From: a virus
IMG/VR virus record: IMGVR_UViG_3300007760_000001
Span: 88,524-152,523 of that record
Strand: one strand, 5' to 3'
Length of the DNA stretch: 64,000 nucleotides
Under the pieces are notes generated by a model. The model worked only from the letters and a program-made list of their open reading frames with translations, was not told where the DNA came from and ran no database searches. Shown piece after piece: positions 1-7,200 of this stretch. The translations under genes were made by a program, and so were the position numbers. Position 1 is the stretch's first letter; every line of letters starts with the position of its first letter.

Positions 1-225
1 GTGTACCCTGTGTTCTACGCTGTGGAATTTTCCGTTGATGGGTACTCGGTTGTGCATCCCAAAAAAGTTGACGGATCGTACACAACTCCCGTGAAGCCTA
101 AAGCTGCACCCCTTCCCCACTCAAAAGAAGTGCTAAATGTGCTTCCTATCCAAATCTCGCCCAAAATCTTTCTGAGCAGACTTACAAAAGTCATTGATGA
201 TCAGCTTGATACACCTAAGCCCTGA
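1..225 (+). CDS. C-terminal part of an unrecognised plus-strand protein
   Basis: The frame is open from the first base and ends in TGA at 223-225, giving 74 residues. The first codon is GTG, but it lies exactly at the window edge, so this is more likely the end of a longer gene than a true start. The segment has a short beta-like beginning (FYAVEFSVDGYSVVHP), a Lys/Pro-rich middle, and a C-terminal stretch that could form one helix (around LSRLTKVIDDQL). I recognise no family. It runs in the same direction as the next gene, 42 bases downstream, and the two may share a transcript. Confidence 0.5.
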   Translation: MYPVFYAVEFSVDGYSVVHPKKVDGSYTTPVKPKAAPLPHSKEVLNVLPIQISPKIFLSRLTKVIDDQLDTPKP

Positions 226-267
226 CCTTTCCCCTACGATCTTTCGTATAAGAGGGGGAGGGCAGAA

Positions 268-930
268 ATGGCCAGAAAGAGAAAAGACCAACGCTTCGTT
301 GTAGATGACGCTGTAGAGCAACAGGTCTTCTCTCTCTTGGGCGATCAAAGTAAGCAAGCCCAAACCCTTATCGAGCTTCGGGAAGCCCTTACAACGCAAG
401 TGGAGCGGGTTTCTGAGGCTTTAGAAGCTATCTCTACCGACCTCTTGGCCCAAACCGTTGCCCTTGGCACAGGGAGGCGGGGGGAAGCTCGCTTTGAAGT
501 CGATCCAGATGGGAAATTGGTTCTGGTTGTATCCTATGGTGGGGAAGCTCTCGATCCACTAAATCGAGGGGACTTGAAGCCAGCTTGGATCAAACGAAAT
601 GATCGAAAGCCTCGCCAAAGCGTAGAACCCCCCAAAGCCGTAGAACCCCCCAAAAAGAAGAAGGGGTTCATCAAGACCGCACCCGCCATCTCCAAACCCA
701 CTCCTGTCACTCCTGTCACTTCAAATATGGATGACTTAGATGATCTCTTGGTGGGTTTTGGAGAGGACGAACTCACCGAAACGGTAAGTGCGGAAGTACC
801 TGAAGCCTACACGCCCCCTGCCCGATCTCGCCTACGGCGGATACCAGGGCAAAAGGTAACGAAGTCAAAAGGTAACGGAAAAGGGTCTCTTTCGAGTTTA
901 TTGTCTTTAGACAAAGAAAACGAGGACTGA
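268..930 (+). CDS. Hypothetical protein with helical N-terminus and charged Pro/Lys-rich tail
   Basis: This is a 220-residue protein starting at ATG 268 behind a purine-rich ribosome binding site (GGGGGAGGG, five bases before the ATG). Residues about 12-65 look like one long amphipathic helix (QQVFSLLGDQSKQAQTL, then LREALTTQVERVSEALEAI). A short beta-like part follows (ARFEVDPDGKLVLVVSYGG). The rest is low complexity: a duplicated VEPPKAVEPPKKKK element, a TPVTPVT repeat, an acidic DDLDDLLVGFGEDE patch and a basic C-terminus. Such a build suits an adaptor or nucleic-acid-associated protein, but no family is recognised and no function is claimed. It is convergent with the large minus-strand gene set, and its stop codon lies inside the shared terminator hairpin. 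Confidence 0.8.
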   Translation: MARKRKDQRFVVDDAVEQQVFSLLGDQSKQAQTLIELREALTTQVERVSEALEAISTDLLAQTVALGTGRRGEARFEVDPDGKLVLVVSYGGEALDPLNRGDLKPAWIKRNDRKPRQSVEPPKAVEPPKKKKGFIKTAPAISKPTPVTPVTSNMDDLDDLLVGFGEDELTETVSAEVPEAYTPPARSRLRRIPGQKVTKSKGNGKGSLSSLLSLDKENED

Positions 931-953
931 CCCTTACGGGGCAATCCTCGTTT
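918..953. terminator. Bidirectional intrinsic terminator between convergent genes
   Basis: AAACGAGGA at 918-926 pairs with TCCTCGTTT at 945-953. The loop pairs further (TG/CA and CCC/GGG around a TTAC loop), so the whole element is one imperfect long hairpin. The plus strand leaves the stem into TTT and the minus strand into TTTTC. It overlaps the stop codon of the plus-strand gene and lies 25 bases beyond the stop of the minus-strand gene ending at 979, as expected where two transcription units meet head-on. Confidence 0.75.
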
Positions 954-978
954 CATAAGCTCTTTTGAGAAGCGTCTG

Positions 979-1536
979 TTAGCCAGCGAAAGTAAGCTGA
1001 AGCGTACAACCCTGACCACCACCGTTGTCCGACCATGTGCAAGTAAGCACATCATCAGCAGACAGGTCGGCGGCTTCGTCTTCGAGAGTCAGTTCGCCCA
1101 AGCCAGTGACAGCAGCACCGTCAGCAGCCGTGACCATATCGTCTCCATCGGAGTTCTGAATGGTCATCGTAGCACCAGCATCGGAAGCACCAGAGGTGAC
1201 AATGCTTGCACCAACGAGCTTGCCCAACGCTCCAATCGCAACGACATCCGCATCAGCCAAGACCACTGAAAGGGTCTGACCAACGGAATCGCCACGCTCG
1301 AAGGTAGCGGAAGCGAAACCAGCAGAAATCGCAGAGCGAATCACGCCAGACTCGAAGCTACGAGCAACGTCAGCGGTGTAAACAAGGTCGCTGGTTCCAC
1401 TTTCGGGAACATACACGGCACCAGCCTTGCTGTTCTCGTGAATGGGGCCATCGGTGGCATCATTTACATCAGAAATAAGAAGGGAACCGTCGCTTGCGCC
1501 AAGGTGGGTTACCCGAATGAACAATCCTTCAGCCAT
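979..1536 (-). CDS. Small acidic Ala-rich protein, tandem paralogue A
   Basis: This 185-residue protein starts at ATG 1536 behind AAGGAGA. It is a paralogue of the next gene upstream (1561-2139). Both begin MAEGLFIRV and share ATDGP, GA-YVP, DVARSFESG, RGDS-G-T, LGK-V, EAAD and a final QLTFAG. The C-terminal half has GLGELTLEDEAADLSADDVLT, which resembles the 'LtDV...dGqvL' element seen in many phage fibre proteins and in the fibre gene at 37063-38037. There is no signal peptide or membrane segment. A small virion component such as a decoration or fibre-associated protein is plausible, but this is inference; the family is not recognised. It is the last gene of its transcription unit. Confidence 0.65.
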   Translation of the reverse strand: MAEGLFIRVTHLGASDGSLLISDVNDATDGPIHENSKAGAVYVPESGTSDLVYTADVARSFESGVIRSAISAGFASATFERGDSVGQTLSVVLADADVVAIGALGKLVGASIVTSGASDAGATMTIQNSDGDDMVTAADGAAVTGLGELTLEDEAADLSADDVLTCTWSDNGGGQGCTLQLTFAG

Positions 1537-1560
1537 GATATTTCTCCTTAGATAGACTGT

Positions 1561-2139
1561 TTAGGCATCCGCACCAGCGAATGTGAGTTGAACCGTCGCC
1601 CGTTGAATGGCGGCGGCGGAAACAAGAGTGATAGTAAGAACTTCGTCGGCGGCTACATCAGCGGCTTCGTCGGCCAGCGTCAAGTCTGACAGGCCGTCGA
1701 GGGCTGCGACATCGGCGGCCACATTTCCATCCAACACTCCACCAGCCGAGGCACCTTCGACGTTGATGGTTGCGGGATCGTTAAGTGCGCCAGAAGAGAT
1801 GATTTTCACGCTTACGATTTTGCCGAGAGCGGCGGCTACTTGAGCCGTTCCGTGGGCTACGACAACTGCGATAGTCTCGCCAGCCGAATCGCCTCGCAAG
1901 AACTCTGCCGTAAGCGTACCTGCGTCAATCATTCCTCGAAGGCATCCGCTTTCAAAGCTGCGAGCAACATCGCCTGAATAAGCAACATCCACTGAACCGC
2001 CACCCGGAACATAAAGAGCACCGGATCGAGTCAACCCGTGTTGGGGACCGTCCGTTGCATCGTAACAATCGTCAAGCAAAACGGAGGGAGTGGTACTCGC
2101 CGCTGCGTTGCTGACTCTGATAAATAATCCTTCAGCCAT
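1561..2139 (-). CDS. Small acidic Ala-rich protein, tandem paralogue B
   Basis: This 192-residue protein starts at ATG 2139 behind AGGAGA with about eight bases of spacing. It aligns along its whole length with the downstream protein at 979-1536: identical MAEGLFIRV start, shared DVARSFESG near residue 60, RGDS, an LGK-V core, LTLADEAAD and a closing QLTFAG. Only 24 bases separate the two genes and each has its own strong ribosome binding site, so they look like an old tandem duplication with both copies kept. The segment LDGLSDLTLADEAADVAADEVLT again recalls fibre repeats. The leader upstream is the longest gap in the window (152 bases) and may hold a promoter. Function is not known. Confidence 0.65.
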   Translation of the reverse strand: MAEGLFIRVSNAAASTTPSVLLDDCYDATDGPQHGLTRSGALYVPGGGSVDVAYSGDVARSFESGCLRGMIDAGTLTAEFLRGDSAGETIAVVVAHGTAQVAAALGKIVSVKIISSGALNDPATINVEGASAGGVLDGNVAADVAALDGLSDLTLADEAADVAADEVLTITLVSAAAIQRATVQLTFAGADA

Positions 2140-2213
2140 TTTTCCTATCTCCTAATCGAGAGGTTCAGTTTCAATTTACCCCCGACAGGAGGTGCCTCAT
2201 TCTACTTGTGGGG

Positions 2214-2223
2214 ACTATAAAGG
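2214..2223 (-). promoter_or_regulatory. Possible promoter element CCTTTATAGT in the 152-base leader
   Basis: The gap 2140-2291 lies between guaC and the tandem paralogues. On the minus strand it holds CCTTTATAGT about 75 bases before ATG 2139, with a -10-like TATAGT but no good -35. Similar elements, CCCTTATACT (10071-10080) and TCCCTTATCT (38091-38100), sit 54-67 bases before other genes that follow long gaps. The same leader also has TCTATATTTG (about 2274-2283), which recurs at about 38102-38111. These may be promoters read by a phage-modified polymerase; the support is only this recurrence. Confidence 0.25.
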
Positions 2224-2291
2224 CTCTAACGGGAGCAAAGGACATAAATCCCCTCCAATCTTCCACCCTTCTACAAATATAGAGGGGGTAT

Positions 2292-3317
2292 CTAAACGAA
2301 AACGCCATTGAATTGCTGAGTGCATCGCACGAAAGTCGTGCATTTGCTCAACTGTTTGAGCGTGGGGGCACCTACATAGGTACAGGTAGAACGGACTCCG
2401 CCGAGAATGTTTTTTATAGTGTCATCTACGGACCCTCGAAAAGGAACCTCAACGAGCCGCCCCTCTGAGGATCGGTAGTCAGCTATCCCTCCATGGTGTT
2501 TGTCCATGGCGGCATCTGAACTCATACCGTAGAACTGAACATTGGATTCACCGTTCTTCTCAACCACGGTGCCGCCCCCTTCTGTGTGGCCAGCAAACAT
2601 GCCACCGAGCATGACGAAATCAGCCCCCGCAGCGAAGGCTTTGGCTACATCTCCTGGGCAGGTACACCCGCCATCGGCAATAACGTGGCCCCCAAGCCCG
2701 TGAGCGGCATCCGCACACTCGATCACGGCACTAAGCTGTGGATACCCCACCCCCGTCTGAATACGGGTTGTACAGACCGATCCTGGGCCAATACCGACCT
2801 TTACGATGTCGGCCCCGCTCATAATCAGTTCTTGGGTCATGTCGGCTGTTACGACATTTCCAGCAATAATAGTGACATGGGGACATTTCTCTCGAACCTG
2901 TCGCACGAAATCAACGAAATGTTCGGAATACCCGTTCGCAATATCGATACAGACAAACCGAAGGCATTGTCGGGTAAGGAGCTTTTCAGTCTTTTCCCAG
3001 TCAGCCCTTCCTGTTCCTGTACTGATGGCGATCCTGTCGGGATCAACCATCTCCGCATAAAGATCCCAATCCCGATGACCGTAATGCTTCGCTATACAGG
3101 TGAACAGGCCCCGTTCCGCTAAGGCGTGGTGCATGTTGAATGTACCCACCCCATCCATATTGGCGGCCATGATCGGGATACCGCTCCATGATTTCTGGCT
3201 GTGCTTAAATGTGTAGGTCCGAAATAGATCCACCTCTTTTCGAGAGCGAAGAGTGCTCCGCTTAGGGCGGATCAGGACATCTTTGTAGTCGAGCTTGAGG
3301 TCGCTTTCGATTCGCAT
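2292..3317 (-). CDS. guaC: GMP reductase (EC 1.7.1.7)
   Basis: GMP reductase uses NADPH to convert GMP to IMP plus ammonia, returning guanine nucleotides to the purine branch point in the cytoplasm. The 341-residue product matches E. coli GuaC (347 residues) along its full length. Identical blocks include [72 protein letters not shown] and YGMSS. The catalytic Cys is about residue 182, in GSVCTTR. There is no CBS pair, so it is not IMP dehydrogenase. I chose ATG 3317 because it aligns with the GuaC N-terminus (MRIESDLKL); a TTG 27 bases upstream is the only longer option. The gene follows an intrinsic terminator, so it may be expressed apart from the virion genes. It is the only metabolic gene in the window and its neighbours do not explain it; a role in rebalancing purine pools during infection is inference. 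Confidence 0.96.
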   Translation of the reverse strand: MRIESDLKLDYKDVLIRPKRSTLRSRKEVDLFRTYTFKHSQKSWSGIPIMAANMDGVGTFNMHHALAERGLFTCIAKHYGHRDWDLYAEMVDPDRIAISTGTGRADWEKTEKLLTRQCLRFVCIDIANGYSEHFVDFVRQVREKCPHVTIIAGNVVTADMTQELIMSGADIVKVGIGPGSVCTTRIQTGVGYPQLSAVIECADAAHGLGGHVIADGGCTCPGDVAKAFAAGADFVMLGGMFAGHTEGGGTVVEKNGESNVQFYGMSSDAAMDKHHGGIADYRSSEGRLVEVPFRGSVDDTIKNILGGVRSTCTYVGAPTLKQLSKCTTFVRCTQQFNGVFV

Positions 3318-3356
3318 AGGCCATCTCTTGGCAAGGCTAATCAAACTCTACCCACA

Positions 3357-3386
3357 AAAAAGCCACCCTCGGAAGGATGGCTTTTT
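3357..3386 (-). terminator. Intrinsic terminator at the end of the virion gene run
   Basis: AAAAAGCCA (3357-3365) pairs with TGGCTTTTT (3378-3386), and CCT/AGG pair inside around a CGGA loop. On the minus strand the stem ends in TTTTT, the classical form; the symmetrical A/T tracts mean it could work both ways. It lies 24 bases past the stop of the holin-like gene (3410) and 40 bases before the guaC start. It therefore marks the end of the roughly 60-kb structural run and separates guaC from it. Confidence 0.85.
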
Positions 3387-3409
3387 CAGGGTCGGGTATT
3401 TAGAGCAGA

Positions 3410-4036
3410 TTAAGCAGCCGCTTCGTCTGCTGTGGTGTCTTTCTTCTTCAAGACATGCTTGAACATCGATTCCCACAATGCGATTGCACTCGCACCTGAC
3501 AGGAAGGCGGTGTACAGGGCTTCGCCCCAATGCACTGAGCCAAAAGCGAGGGAAGTTCCAAGAGAACTCACACAAGCCAAGCCCATCGTAACCCAAGGCA
3601 CGGCGTTCTTAGGTAGAAACCCAAGAAGAGAGAAGGTCTTCGATCCAAAAGAGATGTTGAAGCGGCCAACCCATACGAAAAGCATGATGATCAAGCCAGC
3701 CAGAACGCCTTTGCCTTCTGCCGAACCCTTATGCTTCCCGTCTTGGACATGGTTGAAAATCTGTTGAACCAGATTGAACCCTTCAGCGATCTCAAATTCA
3801 CCCTCCTTAGGGGCATCTGCTGTTGGAGCCGTAGTTCCCTCAACGACCGCCTTGACGACTTCTTCGGTGGCTTCCTTCGCCTCCTTTGCGTCTGCCTCTT
3901 CACCAGAGGCTTTATCGGCATCATTGGCCACATCCGTAAGGGAGGGGCGTTCGCCGGGTACTGGCTCTTGTGCCATTGTGGGATTTGCGAAACATGCGAG
4001 AGCTACCACCAAGGCAGCGTGTTTTAGGAATTTCAT
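3410..4036 (-). CDS. Putative holin: signal peptide, acidic linker, three membrane segments
   Basis: This 208-residue protein starts at ATG 4036 behind AAAGGAG. Residues 1-22 form a typical Sec signal peptide (KFLKH, then ALVVALACF, ending PTMA before QEP). Residues 23-100 are very acidic and Ala-rich (EEADAKEAKEATEE). Three hydrophobic segments follow at about 109-125 (VLAGLIIMLFVWVG), 145-165 (VPWVTMGLACVSSLGTSLAFG) and 171-190 (ALYTAFLSGASAIALWESMF), then a basic tail HVLKKK. Small size, several membrane helices, a charged tail and the last position in the late gene run fit a holin that opens the inner membrane for lysis. A signal peptide plus a long periplasmic acidic arm is unusual for a holin; a virion or envelope protein is the alternative. 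LAC at 13-15 is a poor lipobox. Confidence 0.5.
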   Translation of the reverse strand: MKFLKHAALVVALACFANPTMAQEPVPGERPSLTDVANDADKASGEEADAKEAKEATEEVVKAVVEGTTAPTADAPKEGEFEIAEGFNLVQQIFNHVQDGKHKGSAEGKGVLAGLIIMLFVWVGRFNISFGSKTFSLLGFLPKNAVPWVTMGLACVSSLGTSLAFGSVHWGEALYTAFLSGASAIALWESMFKHVLKKKDTTADEAAA

Positions 4037-4038
4037 CG

Positions 4039-4296
4039 TTAGTCTCCTTTTCGAGTCTTATTCGTTCCAATTGCCCAAGGTGTAGCATCCTCAGGGATTG
4101 CACCCGGTAATACTACCCTTCCCTCAAGGGCATAATCCTTTCCGCCCGCAATTTCATCTAACCGCTTTTTTACGGCGGCTCGTTGCTGTTCGGAAAGAGC
4201 AGGGTTCAATAAGGCTCGCCTCAATGACTTGCGCCATCTTTCTACGTGGGGAGACTTCTTTTTTGGGGAGATTTCTTTTGAGCTAATTCGGTGCAT
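4039..4296 (-). CDS. Small basic hypothetical protein
   Basis: This is an 85-residue product. Its ATG (4296-4294) overlaps the TAA of the 1902-residue fibre gene (TAATG), so translation is probably coupled to it. The N-terminal half is strongly basic (KEISPKKKS, RWRKSLRRALL) and contains a predicted helical pair, including LSEQQRAAVKKRLDEIAGG at about residues 35-53. The C-terminus is short and mixed. I see no zinc motif, signal peptide or membrane segment and recognise no family. It sits between the last fibre and the holin candidate, where phages often encode small assembly or lysis accessories; nothing more specific can be supported. Confidence 0.7.
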   Translation of the reverse strand: MHRISSKEISPKKKSPHVERWRKSLRRALLNPALSEQQRAAVKKRLDEIAGGKDYALEGRVVLPGAIPEDATPWAIGTNKTRKGD

Positions 4297-7200
4297 TATT
4301 CGTCCTCTCCCGGATAAGCGAGTGGGGGCATATGCGGGTCAGGTAGATCCCGTCTACGAGCTTTGTGCATCGGACGACCGTCAATACGGTATCGATCTGC
4401 TGCCGCATACCCTTCACCGAACCCTGTGGGGGAAATCTCCCCGCTCAAAGTAATTCCCTCTTGTAAGGTCTTGCCGTTACTGAGGACTCCATAAGTAACA
4501 ATGAGGAGTTGGATCTCATCTCCGTCAGAACGCTTTTTCCCCACATGAGCGTTGGAAAAGGCATGTTCGTAGAAGTTCCTGACCAATATGGCCTTACATG
4601 CGAGGGCACCGCCCTTCATCATGGGATCAAGAGATTTTGGCATCGAATCAGCTACCCAATCGATTGGGCCTCCTGGCTGATCCCCCGATAAGTTGAATAC
4701 CGCCCCGCCGCCTCGATGGAGACGGAACTTCTTAACACCCGTATCCTCTGTGAAACCTTGGTAAGGGGCGTATTTGTTGATTGCCCCATCACTCATTGCG
4801 ATTAACTCACCCGGCGCACCGAAAAATCGTGTGTACTCTTGTCCGTTTGCTGCCAAAGGCAAAACATTCTGAACAGGGCGGATCGCTGATGTGCTGGTAC
4901 GGAAAGCCGTAGCATTGTCTCCCAGCGGGTTTTCGCAAATGAAATCGGAGTCTTGAAGTAGGATTCCCAACGGCAATCGCTCGGTCATACCCGTCAGTCG
5001 AAGTTGGCTTTCTCCCAACCCTGCATTGACAGGAATATCCATACCGCCAGCGAAGTTCGCCGCCGTAATGTGCTTAGGGTACTGCGTATTGTCGGTCGGA
5101 ACTCGAATCGAAATGATTTGGTGCGCCATCGGAGAGTCTACATCGTGTACCCAATCAGGCCCAAACCCAACCTCAACACGCATTTGATTACCGATAGCTC
5201 CCGACTGTAGGGCTTCCAAAGTAAGGACATGCGAACCGTCCCAAGAACGGTTCCTTCCTCGACCACTGGTATCTAATGCCGATTGAAGTTCGGGATGGTG
5301 GCTAATCAGCATCCAAATGCTTTCCAAGGTGTTGTTCCAATTCTGGAACTCCGTACCCGTAGAATGCACTTTGAATTCGTTTGGACCCCATGGGCCAGCT
5401 TCCCAGTCAGCCTTTCCTGTAAAGGTAACTCGGCCCCCGTCCAAACGAGTAATCGTAATTTGGAAATCATGGAGAGCGGCCAACTGTTCAGGACTAATCC
5501 CAAAACGAAGCTCCGCTTGCGCCCGTGAAGGGTTCGTAATCTGCCCTTCCGTGTAGGCCCGTGATTGTACGTGCCACCGCCGAAAATGAACCGTCGCTTG
5601 ATCTTCCGTGGGAACACGGATTGAAGAACCCGATGTTGGCTCAACTACGCCCACATCAAGTGCGGTGCCAGGGTATAACTTCCCTGCGATCTTGCCCGTT
5701 CCCATTGTCGTATAGAAATCCAAGCTGGCAAGGACTTCAAACCCACGAGGGTTCGGACGCTGAACCAGCAGGTTTCCATCTTCATCGAACTGTTTGATCG
5801 ATTTAGATAGTTGATGGGTCTTTAGGAGACTTAGGCTTCCATACCGCTGTTGGTAATCATGCCTGTCAATAGAGTCTCCCGAATGGGTCATAAAAGGATC
5901 ACCTTGATAGGGTGTCCGTGAGTATGCGTTGTAGCCCGCATCGTTCTTGTTGGGGGCCGCTGGAACAACCATTTCCACATCAGCAAACTCGGCCTCTCCG
6001 AGAGACGCAAGGTCTTGGGGAACGCCTGAGTGTTTACGAGCAAGCACATAGTTATTCTTGTTGATAAACCCACGAGCAAAGCCGAACACCACACATTCAA
6101 CAACATAGTCGAAATCATCAAAAGAATGGCCGTCCCAATTCTCTGACAAGGTATGGTCAATGGCCTCACTTGGAATAATGTAGGTGTGGTCGTCTTCGTT
6201 GCCTGTGATACTCCCACCGTAAGTACAAGTTGTCTCATCGTACTCGTACCCACCACCCTGTCGGATAAAGAGAGTCTGCTTGTCGGCATCTGTCTTTAGC
6301 AGGTTGGTTGGGGGGTTCTTAATCGGATTGATCCGAGCCAAATCCCCCGTAGCGTCAAACCCACCAGGAACATCGTCCTGTTGGTGCGCCTCGAATTCTT
6401 GTCGTTCGTAAACACCATACAAGCGAGCGATCCCGTAGTTCGGAGGAAGTTCAATACCTCGCATCCCGTAGCCGAGATCCGAAGAAATCACTTCGGGGAG
6501 GTAAACTTTCCTCGCCCCAATCGTCGGAGAAGCCGTCTGAGCGATCTGATTGCGAACACCATAAATGGTGTCTGTCTGAAACAATATCGGGGTTACTTGC
6601 TCATCTGTTGTAGAACCCTCGTTGTCCTCTCCGCCGATAATTGCGAATACATCTTCCGTCTCATTGGTGGAGTCCACGAAGAGATGGTTGATCCCAGACA
6701 TGAAGGGGTCGTTGTCACCCACTCGCACATGGTACGGAATGTCCTGCCGCCCAAACTTCGGCATAACCTCTGGCGGAAGGGCAAAGCCCAACACCATGTT
6801 GGAGGTCCAAATATGTGCGGGATCTCGCAAGCTGTCTTTTGACAGCCCATGTGAATAAGTCTTTTCACCAATCAAAGAAGGGTCGGCTTCAGTTTCGTGT
6901 GTCCGAAGCGTCATTGTACGCCGTTGGAAAGGCCGCCAAATAACTGTCTTTGACCCGTGATCTACGAAAAGCTCGCACTCACGGTCCTGCTCAGACCGAA
7001 GAACAACTCGGCCACCATAATGAGGGGCCTCTGGAGCATTCCAACCCAAAGCAGGCAAATGGTTCCAAAGCTGAACGTGTGTCGGGCGATAATGCCGTTC
7101 TGTTTCAGGGAAAGAGGTGGCTCCGTTCCACTCAACATCAATTTCATTGATGTCGTTCCGAAGATAACTGGTCCCACCGTCCACAACCGCTACCCGCTCA

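Noticed and set aside
1-3. GTG at the window edge as a true start codon
   Set aside because: It coincides with the arbitrary first base and no upstream sequence is available to show a binding site; it is treated as an internal codon of a truncated gene.
2586-3122. Plus-strand open frame of 178 codons opposite guaC
   Set aside because: It lies wholly antisense to a full-length, well-recognised GuaC, has no plausible binding site, and its translation shows no domain; it is a shadow of the real gene.
2292-3317. IMP dehydrogenase (guaB)
   Set aside because: The product has no CBS domains, is only 341 residues long, and matches GuaC in specific blocks rather than GuaB.
3318-3344. Longer guaC from TTG 3344
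   Set aside because: The nine extra residues have no match to GuaC, and ATG 3317 matches the family start exactly.
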